From Bradyrhizobium rifense (GTDB taxonomy: Bacteria > Pseudomonadota > Alphaproteobacteria > Rhizobiales > Xanthobacteraceae): DNA of 64,000 nucleotides. A program made the translations under genes and the position numbers. The notes under the pieces are model-generated. The model did not search any database, was not told the DNA's origin, and saw only the letters and a program-made list of their open reading frames with translations. The DNA lies in contig NZ_VSSS01000032.1 of NCBI RefSeq assembly GCF_008123425.1, positions 62,001 to 126,000 on the forward strand, written 5' to 3'. This document shows, piece after piece, positions 32,848 through 41,400 of this stretch (position 1 is its first letter; the number at the start of each line of letters is the position of its first letter).

Positions 32848-32895
32848 GCAAGCCTTCGCTTGAGCAAGTCTTTGCTTGAGCAAGTCTTGGATCGG
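32848..32895 (+). repeat. 16-bp tandem repeat
   Basis: About 2.6 units of GCAAGYCTTYGCTTGA, beginning 32848, 32864 and 32880; the second unit repeats cleanly and the first differs at two positions. It lies in the gap before the next cyclase. Confidence 0.6.
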
Positions 32896-32978
32896 GAGTC
32901 CTGTTGCCAACATGGGAACGTCCAATTACGCTCCATCTCAGGTCCGCCCAGATGGTCCATCGATTGGCCGCTCGTTTC

Positions 32979-33776
32979 ATGTCCAAATTTCTTCGCATCG
33001 GCCTGCATCAGTCGAACGTGTCCGGGTACACGTCGAAGGCGTGGTGCGTGCGGCGGGTTGGCTCGGCCGTGTTCCTGAAATGGGGCGCCGTGGAGGTGCA
33101 GGGCGTCGGCAAGGGACGCAAGGTCTACTGGACGCATCTGCCGCAGGAGAAAACGATCCGCTGCGGCACGGCCGTGCGTGCCCAAGACTACACTAAATCC
33201 GCGATCGCGCGGCGACGCAGCCATGACTACGAGCCGTTGACTGGCGCTATCGCGACCCGCCGCAAATCCACCAATGGCAGCGCCGAGCTCAAGCAGGCGC
33301 TGGCTACGATCCTGATCGTCGACATCGTCGGCTCCACGGCAAAGGCCGCAAAGCTCGGTGATGCGCGCTGGACCAAGGTGATGGGCCTCTATTACGCGGC
33401 GGTCCGGAAAGAGCTGAAATCTTCGCGCGGCAAGGAGGTCGTGACGACCGGCGACGGCGTGCTCGCGACCTTCAAGGCGCCGGCCGCCGGCATCAATTGC
33501 GCGACCGCAATCCGGGAGGCCGTGCGCACACTCGGGCTCGATATCAGGGTGGGCCTGCACGCGGGCGAATACACGATCAGCGGCGGCGAGATGGTCGGTA
33601 TCGCCTTCCACATCTGCACCCGCGTCGCCGCCAAGGCGCGCGCCGGCGAAGTCCTGGTCTCGCGTGCGGTGAAGGATCTGCTCGCGGCGCAATCCCAGAT
33701 CAGCCTCAGGGATCACGGCAGCCACCAGCTCAAGGGCGTGCCGGCGCGGTGGCGGCTGTATCGGGTCGAGAGTTAG
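32979..33776 (+). CDS. class III cyclase with N-terminal WGR-like domain
   Basis: About 265 residues from ATG 32979 (a start at 32904 is possible; neither has a clear ribosome site). Residues 1-80 (MSKFLRIGLHQSNVSGYTSK AWCVRRVGSAVFLKWGAVEV...GRKVYWTHLPQEKTIRCG) look like a WGR domain. From about 105 a compact cyclase domain follows: ILIVDIVGSTAKAAKLG, VVTTGDGVLATF, IRVGLHAGEYTISGGEMVGIAFHICTRVAAKARAGEVLVS. The Asn/Arg pair of canonical cyclases is not obvious in this short catalytic form, so activity is uncertain. The WGR plus cyclase architecture is unusual. Confidence 0.75.
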   Translation: MSKFLRIGLHQSNVSGYTSKAWCVRRVGSAVFLKWGAVEVQGVGKGRKVYWTHLPQEKTIRCGTAVRAQDYTKSAIARRRSHDYEPLTGAIATRRKSTNGSAELKQALATILIVDIVGSTAKAAKLGDARWTKVMGLYYAAVRKELKSSRGKEVVTTGDGVLATFKAPAAGINCATAIREAVRTLGLDIRVGLHAGEYTISGGEMVGIAFHICTRVAAKARAGEVLVSRAVKDLLAAQSQISLRDHGSHQLKGVPARWRLYRVES

Positions 33777-33831
33777 AGCGCACTTGTTCTGGCGGCTGTC
33801 AGCGGTGTTGCCGATGCGGGATTGTGCTTTC

Positions 33832-34692
33832 TCAAATCGTCGGGCGTGCCGGTGATTGTCCGAGCGCCAGGAGAGCTGCGGCGAGTGCCGCTGCAGCCGT
33901 TTCGGGCCGCGCCCTCTCATAGATCGCGAATTCAAGGTCCGGCAGACGAGGCAGCCCTTCTTCCAATCCCAGAACGCGCAGGCCTGTGACGACTGCGCTC
34001 ACTGGGAGCGGCGTGATCGCAAGACCCGCAAGCGAGGCCGCGCGCACGCCCGTCAGGCTGGGACTCGTATAGATGATGTCCCAGATCAGATCGCTTCGGT
34101 CGAGCGCAGCAAGCGCCGCTTCGCGCGAGACTGACTTCTCGCGATAAAGCGCGAGCGGCAATGTTGCGCCGGGAACGAGATCGAAACTCTCGGCCGCGAC
34201 CCAGACCAGCGGCTCGCGCCACACCAGCCGTCCGCGCGACGTGCCGAGCGGGCGCTTGGCGAACACGACGTCGAGCCGGCCTGCATCGAGCTGCGCGATC
34301 AATTCCGCGCTGACCCCGATCTGCACCTCGAGCTTCACGCCGGGATGCAGCGCCGCGAAACGACCGAGTGCCGAAGGCAGCGAGCCGCCGGCAATTTCCT
34401 CGACCACGCCGAGACGCACCATTCCGGACAGGCGCGGTGTGGTCAGGCGATGGCGCGCAGCCTCCTCGAGTTGCAGCAGGCGGCGGGCATCGCCGAGCAG
34501 CATCTCGCCGTCGTCGGTCAGCGCTACGCTGCGGGTCGTGCGCCGGAACAGGGGACGCTTGGTTTCCTGCTCCAGTCGCTTGATCTGCTGACTGACGGTC
34601 GACTGCGTCAGATGCAGTTGCTCGGCGGCGCGATGGAAGCCGCCGCAATCGGCGACGGTGACAAAGGCACGCAGCAGTTCGAAGTCGAGCAT
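33832..34692 (-). CDS. LysR family transcriptional regulator
   Basis: 286 residues. The N-terminal winged helix MLDFELLRAFVTVADCGGFHRAAEQLHLTQSTVSQQIKRLEQET is the LysR signature, followed by the periplasmic-fold effector domain. It is divergent from the small gene at 34804 and the exported hydrolase. The inverted repeat at 34695-34719 begins three bases before its start codon, so autoregulation and control of the divergent pair are expected. Confidence 0.88.
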   Translation of the reverse strand: MLDFELLRAFVTVADCGGFHRAAEQLHLTQSTVSQQIKRLEQETKRPLFRRTTRSVALTDDGEMLLGDARRLLQLEEAARHRLTTPRLSGMVRLGVVEEIAGGSLPSALGRFAALHPGVKLEVQIGVSAELIAQLDAGRLDVVFAKRPLGTSRGRLVWREPLVWVAAESFDLVPGATLPLALYREKSVSREAALAALDRSDLIWDIIYTSPSLTGVRAASLAGLAITPLPVSAVVTGLRVLGLEEGLPRLPDLEFAIYERARPETAAAALAAALLALGQSPARPTI

Positions 34693-34694
34693 TC

Positions 34695-34719
34695 GATTGA
34701 TCCTATTTGTCGATCAATC
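34695..34719. promoter_or_regulatory. candidate LysR operator
   Basis: GATTGATC-N9-GATCAATC, an 8-bp perfect inverted repeat in the AT-rich gap between the divergent LysR and hydrolase genes. Confidence 0.55.
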
Positions 34720-34803
34720 ATATTATAAAATATCGCTTATATAATCAATGTGCCGACCCTACCTTCTGTTGCGAAGAGAGCATTCAGGAGAAGGAGGTCG
34801 AAC

Positions 34804-35052
34804 ATGTCACTGAGGTCACAGGGAACGGATCGTGCGGCCCGGCTGGCACGGTTTCATCCTGGCAACGGCGCGCGGCTCGAGCGGATCAATTGGCTCGGCA
34901 ACACAACTATTCGTGGGATCGGGAAATCCTTCGGCATCATGGTCAACCATCTCTATGACCACGACGGCATCGAGGCCAACCACGAGGTCTTTGCCCGCGA
35001 CGTCACCATCGTCCGTTCGCCCGAGGTCGATGCCCTGCTGCAAGCCCATTGA
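34804..35052 (+). CDS. hypothetical protein, 82 residues
   Basis: ATG 34804 follows GAGAAGGAGGTCGAAC, a very strong ribosome site. The protein (MSLRSQGTDRAARLARFHPGN...GKSFGIMVNHLYDHDGIEANHEVFARDVTIVRSPEVDALLQAH) has no recognised domain or membrane segment. It is the first gene of the divergent unit and is followed 53 bp later by the exported hydrolase, so it likely belongs to the same LysR-controlled unit. Confidence 0.65.
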   Translation: MSLRSQGTDRAARLARFHPGNGARLERINWLGNTTIRGIGKSFGIMVNHLYDHDGIEANHEVFARDVTIVRSPEVDALLQAH

Positions 35053-35105
35053 GCCCGCACGCGACCGCACTTCCCATCCATGACCCCTCAACCAGGAGAT
35101 CAGCC

Positions 35106-35879
35106 ATGACCATCACCAGACGTACCTTTGCCACCATCCTCGCTGCCGGTGCGACAGCTTCGCTGATGTCGACACGCGCGTCCGCAGCCGTCGCCGCTCC
35201 CATCAAGGCACGCAACGTCGTGCTGGTGCACGGCTTGTTCGCCGACGGCTCCTGCTGGTCGGAGGTGATCCCCCGCCTGCAGGCGGCCGGGCTCAACGTC
35301 ACAGCGGTGCAGAATCCGCTGACGACGCTGCCCGAGGCCGTCGCATCCGCCGAGCGCGTGCTGGCGCGGCAGGATGGCCCTACGGTCCTCGTCGGCCATT
35401 CCTTCTCCGGCATGATCGTGACCGAGGCCGGCGTGCATCCGAACGTGTCCGCTCTGGTTTATGTTGCGGCACGCGCGCCTGACGCAGGCGAGGATTATAC
35501 GGCGCTCGCAAAGACCTTTCCGACGCCGCCGGCGAGCGCGGGCATCGTCTTCGACGGCGATGAGGGCCGCCTCTCCGAGGAAGCTTTCCTGCGCGACTTC
35601 GCCGGCGATCTGCCGGCCGCGAAAGCCAAGGTGCTCTACGCGGTGCAGGAGCCGTTCCACAAGGCGCTACTGGCGGGCAAGACCACCAATGCCGCCTGGC
35701 GGTCGAAGCCGAGCTATTACGCCGTTTCGACCGAAGACCGCACCATCAATCCCGACCTCGAGCGCTTCATGGCCAAGCGCATGGGGGCCAAGACAATCGA
35801 GGTAAAGGCGAGCCATCTCGCGCTGATCTCGCACCCCGAAGAGATCGCGGGTCTCATTCTCGAAGCCGCGGGACAATAA
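35106..35879 (+). CDS. exported alpha/beta hydrolase
   Basis: 257 residues from ATG 35106. A Tat-type signal (MTITRRTFATILAAGATASLM) is followed by NVVLVHGLFADGSCWSEVIPRL, the nucleophile elbow VGHSFSGM, an acid in the STEDRTINPDLE region and the catalytic His in ASHLALISHPEEI. This is the esterase/salicylate-esterase-like group common in rhizobia. It probably acts in the periplasm on a small ester. It is downstream of a LysR-type control region. Confidence 0.85.
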   Translation: MTITRRTFATILAAGATASLMSTRASAAVAAPIKARNVVLVHGLFADGSCWSEVIPRLQAAGLNVTAVQNPLTTLPEAVASAERVLARQDGPTVLVGHSFSGMIVTEAGVHPNVSALVYVAARAPDAGEDYTALAKTFPTPPASAGIVFDGDEGRLSEEAFLRDFAGDLPAAKAKVLYAVQEPFHKALLAGKTTNAAWRSKPSYYAVSTEDRTINPDLERFMAKRMGAKTIEVKASHLALISHPEEIAGLILEAAGQ

Positions 35880-35886
35880 GCTACGA

Positions 35887-38865
35887 TCACTCGGCAGGCA
35901 GGAGCAAAGACGGCTCCTGCCCCTGCCGCCACGCGGACACCAGAGCGTCCAGTTCGCGCCGAACGTTCTCCACGACACTGGCCCAGTCGCCTCGCTTCGG
36001 CTGCCTGAACAGGCGCATCGACTGATACCACGGGCTATCGTCGCGGTTGAGCAGCCAGCGCCAGTCAGGATTGAAGGGCAACATCGTCCAGACCGGTGCC
36101 CCGAGCCCGCCTGTGAGGTGAACCACGCTGGTGTCGACTGAGATCACCAGATCGAGACAGGACACCAGCGCCGCGGTGTCGCTGAAATCCGTCAGATGCT
36201 CCGTCAGATCGATGATGTCCTTGCGCTCGACGAGGAAAGCGCGGTCCTGATCCCGGACACTCTTTTGCAAGGAGACGAACTGGACGTCGCAATCCAGCAG
36301 CGGCGCAAGCGCGCGTAGCGCGATCGACCGGTTGTGATCGTTCTTGTGGCCCGGATCTCCCGACCAGACCAGTCCGACGCGGAAGCGCGTGCGGAGACCA
36401 AGCCGGTTCTCCCACGCCATCACGCGCGCCACCGGCGGTGCGGGCAGGAAGCTTTCCGCAAACGGAATCGTATCGAGCCTGGTCCTGAACGCCAGCGGCA
36501 GGCTGCCAAGGGGGCAGTGCAGGTCGAACGCCAGCGACGCCGCAGCTTCCCGGGTGGTGCATTCTGCGACCCCGGCGATACCAGCCAAAAGCTGCTGGAT
36601 CGCAGGCCGGACACCCAGGATGACACGAGCCCCGAGCGCGGCCACCATCGGCACATAGCGCGCAAACTGGATGGAGTCGCCCAGTCCCTCGTCGCAATAG
36701 AGCAAGATGGTCTTGCCTTCGATCGGCTGCTCGCCACGCCAAAGCGGTTGGGCAAAGCCGAGATCGGCGAGGCCGAGAGACGACGCCTTCCAGCGGGCCT
36801 CGCGTCCCGCCCACCCGCGCTCGAAATCTCCGGTCAGCAGCTGAAGCAACGCGAAACTGAAAATCGTCGACGCACGGTTCGGGTCGATCGCGAGCGATCT
36901 GCGAAAGGCCGCGGACGCCTGATCCAGCAATTGCAGATCCAGCAGCATCCAGGCCTTGTTGGCAAAAGCTGCGGCAAAATCCGGACGAAGCGCGAGCGCG
37001 CGATCGATGCACGCAAACGCCTGATCGGTTCGGCCAAGCTTCCAATGCAGCAGGCCGAGATTGTTGTGCATTTCCGCGACGTCGGGTGCAAGCGCAATGG
37101 ACCTCTCGAAGTCGGCCTCCGCCTCCGCGAGCCGGTTCGCCTCCTGGAGGCAAATGCCACGGATCCGATACAGGCTTGCGGAATTCGGATTGAATCTCTC
37201 GGCTGCGTCCAGATGGTCCAGGGCTTCTGCTGGCCTGCCGAGATCGAGCAGCAGCCTGCCGCAATTCTCCGCGGCCTCGAAATATCGCGGATTCAATTGC
37301 AGCGCTTGCTGGAAGTGCAGCAGAGCCTCGGCCGTGCGCTTGAGTTGCCAGAGCTGATCGCCGAGGTAGTTTGAGACGAGCGCATCCTCTTGCGCGAAGG
37401 ATAGAGCCTCGCGCTGGTGCAGCCGTGTGTCCGACCGCCATGCGGATACCAGCGCCTCCAGCTCGCTGCGAACGTTGTCCACGACGCTGGCCCAGTCGTC
37501 TCGCGTCGGTTGCCTGAACAGCCGCATCGACGAATACCACGGGCTGTCGTCGCGATTGAGCAGCCAGCGCCAATCCGGGTTGAACGGCAGCATGGTCCAG
37601 ACCGGCACGCCGAGCGCGCCCGTGAGGTGTACGACGCTGGTATCGACCGAAATCACCAGATCGAGCGAGGCAACCAGCGCCGCCGTCTCGCTGAAATCGG
37701 TGAGCTGCTCCGTCAGGTCGAGGATGTCCTCGCGTTCGCGGAGGAAGGCCCGGTCCTGATCCCTGATGCCCTTTTGCAAGGAGACGAACTGGACGTCGCA
37801 ATCCAGCAGCGGCGCAAGCGCGCGTAGTGCTATCGACCGGTTATGATCGTTGTTGTGGCCGGGATCTCCCGACCAGACCAGACCGACGCGCAAGCGCGTG
37901 CGGGGACCAAGCCGCTCCTCCCACACTGCCATGCGCTCCGCCGGAGGCGCCGGAAGAAAACCTTGCGCGAACGGGATGGTGTCGAGCCGCGTCCCGAACG
38001 CCAGCGGCAGGCTGCCAAGCGGGCAGTGCAGGTCGAACGCCAGCGACGGCGTCGACGATCGATCGACGCAATGTGCGACGCCGGGCACGCCGGCCAGCAG
38101 CCGCTGGACCGCAGGCTTGACCTCCAGGATGACCTGGGCGCCAAGCGCGGCCACGAGGGGCACATAGCGTGCAAACTGGATGGAGTCGCCCAGCGCCTCG
38201 TCGGCATGAAGCAAAATGGTCTTGCCTTCGAGCGGCTGGTCACGCAGCCAAAGGGCTTGCGAGAATCCGCGATCGACGAGGCCGAGCGACGATGCCTTCC
38301 AGCGCGCCTCGCGTCCCGACAAGCCCCGCTCGAAATCTCCGGTCAGCATCTGCAGCAGCGCGAGATTCCAGATCGTGTCGGCATTGCCGGGCTCGAGGGC
38401 CTGCGATTGGTGAAGGGCCGCGAAAGCCTCGTCCAGCAATTGCAGGCTCCACAGCGCCCGCGCCTTTTCGTTGAGCGCTGCGGAAAAATTCGGACGAAGC
38501 GCGAGCGCGCGATCGAAGCTTGCAAAAGCCTGTTCCATCCGGCCAAACCGCGAATGAAGCGTGCCGAGGTTCTTGTGCGTCTCGGCCTCGCTGGGGTTCA
38601 GCGCAATCGACCTCTCGAAATCGGCCTGCGCCTCCTCCAACCGGCCCAGCCGCTGCAGACAAAGCCCGCGTGTCTGATACAGCGGCGCGACGTTCGGGTT
38701 GAATTTCGCGAATGCGTTGAAATAGTCCAGGGCTTCGGCATACCGGCCGAGATTGAACAGCGCCTGGCCCTGTTTCGCAGCCTCCAGACTTTTGGCCACC
38801 GCCAGATTTTGCGGCGCGACGGTCTGGGATTGTTTGGCCGCGGCCCGGCGTTCTTGGCGGTTCAT
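35887..38865 (-). CDS. TPR-glycosyltransferase with duplicated module
   Basis: 992 residues from ATG 38865 (MNRQERRAAAKQSQ; weak ribosome site, longer frame to 38979 possible). The protein is two copies of a roughly 500-residue unit: TPR repeats (for example GRYAEALDYFNAFAKFNPN and GRPAEALDHLDAAERFNPN), then a glycosyltransferase-like domain with GKTILLHADEALGDSIQFARYVPLVAALG, FDLHCPLGSLPLAFGTRLDTIPF, RVGLVWSGDPGHNNDHNRSIAL and LVISVDTSVVHLTGALGVPVWTMLPFNPDWRW. The second copy lies 503 codons further on. The layout recalls TPR-linked GT9/GT41-like proteins. Soluble, no signal. Substrate unknown. Convergent with the hydrolase gene, 7 bp apart. Confidence 0.85.
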   Translation of the reverse strand: MNRQERRAAAKQSQTVAPQNLAVAKSLEAAKQGQALFNLGRYAEALDYFNAFAKFNPNVAPLYQTRGLCLQRLGRLEEAQADFERSIALNPSEAETHKNLGTLHSRFGRMEQAFASFDRALALRPNFSAALNEKARALWSLQLLDEAFAALHQSQALEPGNADTIWNLALLQMLTGDFERGLSGREARWKASSLGLVDRGFSQALWLRDQPLEGKTILLHADEALGDSIQFARYVPLVAALGAQVILEVKPAVQRLLAGVPGVAHCVDRSSTPSLAFDLHCPLGSLPLAFGTRLDTIPFAQGFLPAPPAERMAVWEERLGPRTRLRVGLVWSGDPGHNNDHNRSIALRALAPLLDCDVQFVSLQKGIRDQDRAFLREREDILDLTEQLTDFSETAALVASLDLVISVDTSVVHLTGALGVPVWTMLPFNPDWRWLLNRDDSPWYSSMRLFRQPTRDDWASVVDNVRSELEALVSAWRSDTRLHQREALSFAQEDALVSNYLGDQLWQLKRTAEALLHFQQALQLNPRYFEAAENCGRLLLDLGRPAEALDHLDAAERFNPNSASLYRIRGICLQEANRLAEAEADFERSIALAPDVAEMHNNLGLLHWKLGRTDQAFACIDRALALRPDFAAAFANKAWMLLDLQLLDQASAAFRRSLAIDPNRASTIFSFALLQLLTGDFERGWAGREARWKASSLGLADLGFAQPLWRGEQPIEGKTILLYCDEGLGDSIQFARYVPMVAALGARVILGVRPAIQQLLAGIAGVAECTTREAAASLAFDLHCPLGSLPLAFRTRLDTIPFAESFLPAPPVARVMAWENRLGLRTRFRVGLVWSGDPGHKNDHNRSIALRALAPLLDCDVQFVSLQKSVRDQDRAFLVERKDIIDLTEHLTDFSDTAALVSCLDLVISVDTSVVHLTGGLGAPVWTMLPFNPDWRWLLNRDDSPWYQSMRLFRQPKRGDWASVVENVRRELDALVSAWRQGQEPSLLLPAE

Positions 38866-38900
38866 GAAGGGACCAGAAAGGCTGTGCTTGAGGGGGCCAC
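35930..38900 (-). repeat. internal direct duplication, period 1,509 bp
   Basis: Two blocks of about 1.4 kb align at an offset of 1,509 bp (for example the TTGAA of the NPDWRW-coding segment at 36071 and at 37580). Many third positions differ, so the duplication is not very recent. Confidence 0.8.
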
Positions 38901-39157
38901 CGAGCGCGATCGGAGGGTCCCGTTGAGGCAGTTTCTGGTGCGAGGCTGGTGCGAAGCTGGCGCGGGGTGAACATTCCATGCTTCAAGCCGGAGCCCGCGA
39001 GCTCGCGTTTGACAAAGCCGACATGGCGCCGCTACCTTCGGTCGCTTGCAAAAAAGAAGCACGTTACGCAACTCGTGCATTGGCAAGCGGTTAACTGGTG
39101 TCATCGGCCGGGCCGTCACACGCGCCTTGATCGACACGAGGTCAGGGAGGACAAGTC

Positions 39158-40450
39158 ATGAGCGGCTTTGCGCTTTCGCGTCGTTCATTGATCGGAGCCG
39201 GTATCGGCAGTGCAGCACTGGCTGGTCTCGGCGACTTGCCCGCTGTGGCGCGGGAGTTGCGGCTGCGCATGTTCTGGTGGGGCGCCAAGGAACGGGCGGA
39301 GCGCACCGACAAGGTCAATCAGCTCTATTTGAGCAGCCATCCGGACATGACGATCGCCGGCGAGTCGCTGGGCTGGACCGACTACTGGGCGCGGCTTGCG
39401 ACGCAAACCGCCGGTCGCAATGCAGCCGACGTGCTGCAGATGGATTACCGCTACATCTTCGAATACGCCCGCCGGGGCGCCCTGTTGCCGCTCGACAGCT
39501 ACGTGCCGAAAGCCCTCAACCTGACGGATTTCAGCCCGGCCGCGGTCGACAGCGGCAAGGTCGACGGCAAGATCTACGGCGTCAGCCTCGGCCTCAACTC
39601 AACGGCGATGGTCTATGACAAGGCGCTGATCCAGAGTCTTGGCCTGAAAGAGCCGATCTGGAACATGACATGGAGCGAGATTGGCGATCTCGCGGCCGAA
39701 ATTACCAAGGCTGCCAAGCGCGACGGCTTTACCGGCATGGAGGACGGCGGTAGCAACGAGCCCGTCCTCGAAGTCTGGCTCACCCAACGCGGCAAGTCGC
39801 TATACACGGGTGAAGGCAAGGTCGGCTACGACGAAAAGGACATGACCGAGTGGTTTGCGTTCTGGAGTGAACTGCGAAAGCGCGGTGCCAGCGCCGCGCC
39901 GGATACCCAGGCGCTCGACCGCGGCGAGATCGACTCGAACCTGTTGTCGCTCGGCAAGGTTGCCATGGCCTTTGCCCACTCCAACCAGTTGGTCGGGTTC
40001 CAGGCCATCAACAAGAGCAAGCTCGGCCTCTCCACGTTTCCCGACGGCGGAAAAGGCGCGAAACCCGGGCAGTATCTGAAGCCGGCCATGATGTGGAGCG
40101 TCTCGGCGCAGTCGAAACAGGCCGAGGCGGCGGTTCAGCTGGTCAGCTACTTCGTTGCGGATACTGAGGCCGGCAAGCTCCTCGGTGTCGAGCGCGGCGT
40201 GCCGCCGTCGTCCGCGGTGCGCAACCTCTTGACGCCGACGCTCGATGACCTCGGCCGTGCCATGGTCGACTACATCAGCCTGATCAGCGACAAGGTTGGG
40301 TCATTGCCGCCTCCGCCGCCGCGGGGCGCCGGCGAGATCCAGAGCGTGCTGCGGCGTGTCAATGAGCAGGTCGGGTTCGGCCGCCTGACGCCCGCTGACG
40401 GTGCCAGGCAGTTTGTCGCCGATGCTTCCGCCGTGCTGGCCCGCGGATAG
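39158..40450 (+). CDS. carbohydrate ABC transporter, extracellular solute-binding protein family 1
   Basis: 430 residues. A twin-arginine-type leader (MSGFALSRRSLIGAGIGSAALAGLG) suggests Tat export, less usual for this family. The rest (LRMFWWGAKERAERTDKVNQLYLSSHPDMTIAGESLGWTDYWARLATQTAGRNAADVLQMDYRYIFEYARRGALLPLD) is a family 1 sugar-binding protein (PF01547). It is followed by two permeases and two Gfo/Idh/MocA dehydrogenases in the same direction. The ligand is likely a carbohydrate or polyol. Confidence 0.85.
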   Translation: MSGFALSRRSLIGAGIGSAALAGLGDLPAVARELRLRMFWWGAKERAERTDKVNQLYLSSHPDMTIAGESLGWTDYWARLATQTAGRNAADVLQMDYRYIFEYARRGALLPLDSYVPKALNLTDFSPAAVDSGKVDGKIYGVSLGLNSTAMVYDKALIQSLGLKEPIWNMTWSEIGDLAAEITKAAKRDGFTGMEDGGSNEPVLEVWLTQRGKSLYTGEGKVGYDEKDMTEWFAFWSELRKRGASAAPDTQALDRGEIDSNLLSLGKVAMAFAHSNQLVGFQAINKSKLGLSTFPDGGKGAKPGQYLKPAMMWSVSAQSKQAEAAVQLVSYFVADTEAGKLLGVERGVPPSSAVRNLLTPTLDDLGRAMVDYISLISDKVGSLPPPPPRGAGEIQSVLRRVNEQVGFGRLTPADGARQFVADASAVLARG

Positions 40451-40455
40451 AAGCG

Positions 40456-41400
40456 GTGGCGGATACGCTGATCGACGCTACAACGCCCCGGCAGGCCCGG
40501 CCAGACGCACGAGCGCCTGAATTGTCCTGGCGTGAGAGTACGACGGGCTATCTGTTTCTCGCGCCCTGGCTCATCGGGTTTTTCGGGCTCACGCTGGGAC
40601 CGGCGCTGGTCTCGCTGTATCTGTCGTTCACGGATTACGACCTGTTGAGCAACCCGCGCTGGGTCGGCGCCGCCAACTATGTGCGCATCGCGACCAGCGA
40701 TCCCAAGTTCAGCGCGGCGATGCGCGTCACCTTCCTCTATGTGGCGCTGGCGGTGCCGCTCAAGCTCGCCTTCGCACTGTTGGTGGCCATGATGCTGAAC
40801 CGCGGCCTCCGCGGCCTGCCGCTGTACCGGGCGATCTTCTATTTGCCGTCGCTGATCGGTGCCAGCGTTGCCGTCTCGGTGCTGTGGCGCCAGTTGTTCG
40901 CCGGCGACGGCCTGCTCAACCAGGCGCTGAAGCTCGTGGGCATTCATGGACCAAGCTGGATCTCCAATCCCGACACCGCCCTCTATACGCTGGTGGCGCT
41001 GAGCGTCTGGCAGTTCGGCTCGCCGATGATCATCTTTCTCGCCGGCCTGCGCCAGATTCCGAAGGACGTCTATGAGGCTGCCGAGATCGATGGCGCCAGC
41101 CGCAACCAGCAATTCTGGCGGATCACGCTGCCGCTGCTGACGCCGGTGGTGTTCTTCAACGTCGTCGTGCAGACCATCGACGCCTTCAAGGCGTTTACGC
41201 CGGCCTTCATCATCAGCGGGGGCACCGGCGGCCCGATCGACTCAACGCTGTTCTATACGCTCTATCTTTACCAGGAGGCCTTTGCCTATTTCCGCATGGG
41301 CTATGCCTCCGCGCTGGCCTGGGTGCTGGTGGTGATCATCGCGGCGTTCACCGCGCTGTCCTTCCTGTCATCGCGCTACTGGGTGCACTACGATGGTTGA
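40456..41400 (+). CDS. carbohydrate ABC transporter permease (MalF/UgpA type)
   Basis: 314 residues from GTG 40456. Six membrane segments and the EAA motif EAAEIDGASRNQQFWRITLPLLTP are seen (PF00528). It pairs with the next gene, which it overlaps by 8 bp, to form the channel. No ATP-binding subunit gene is in the cluster. Confidence 0.88.
   Translation: MADTLIDATTPRQARPDARAPELSWRESTTGYLFLAPWLIGFFGLTLGPALVSLYLSFTDYDLLSNPRWVGAANYVRIATSDPKFSAAMRVTFLYVALAVPLKLAFALLVAMMLNRGLRGLPLYRAIFYLPSLIGASVAVSVLWRQLFAGDGLLNQALKLVGIHGPSWISNPDTALYTLVALSVWQFGSPMIIFLAGLRQIPKDVYEAAEIDGASRNQQFWRITLPLLTPVVFFNVVVQTIDAFKAFTPAFIISGGTGGPIDSTLFYTLYLYQEAFAYFRMGYASALAWVLVVIIAAFTALSFLSSRYWVHYDG

Noticed and set aside
32848..32895. 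CRISPR array
   Set aside because: Too short, about 2.6 units without spacers; a simple tandem repeat.
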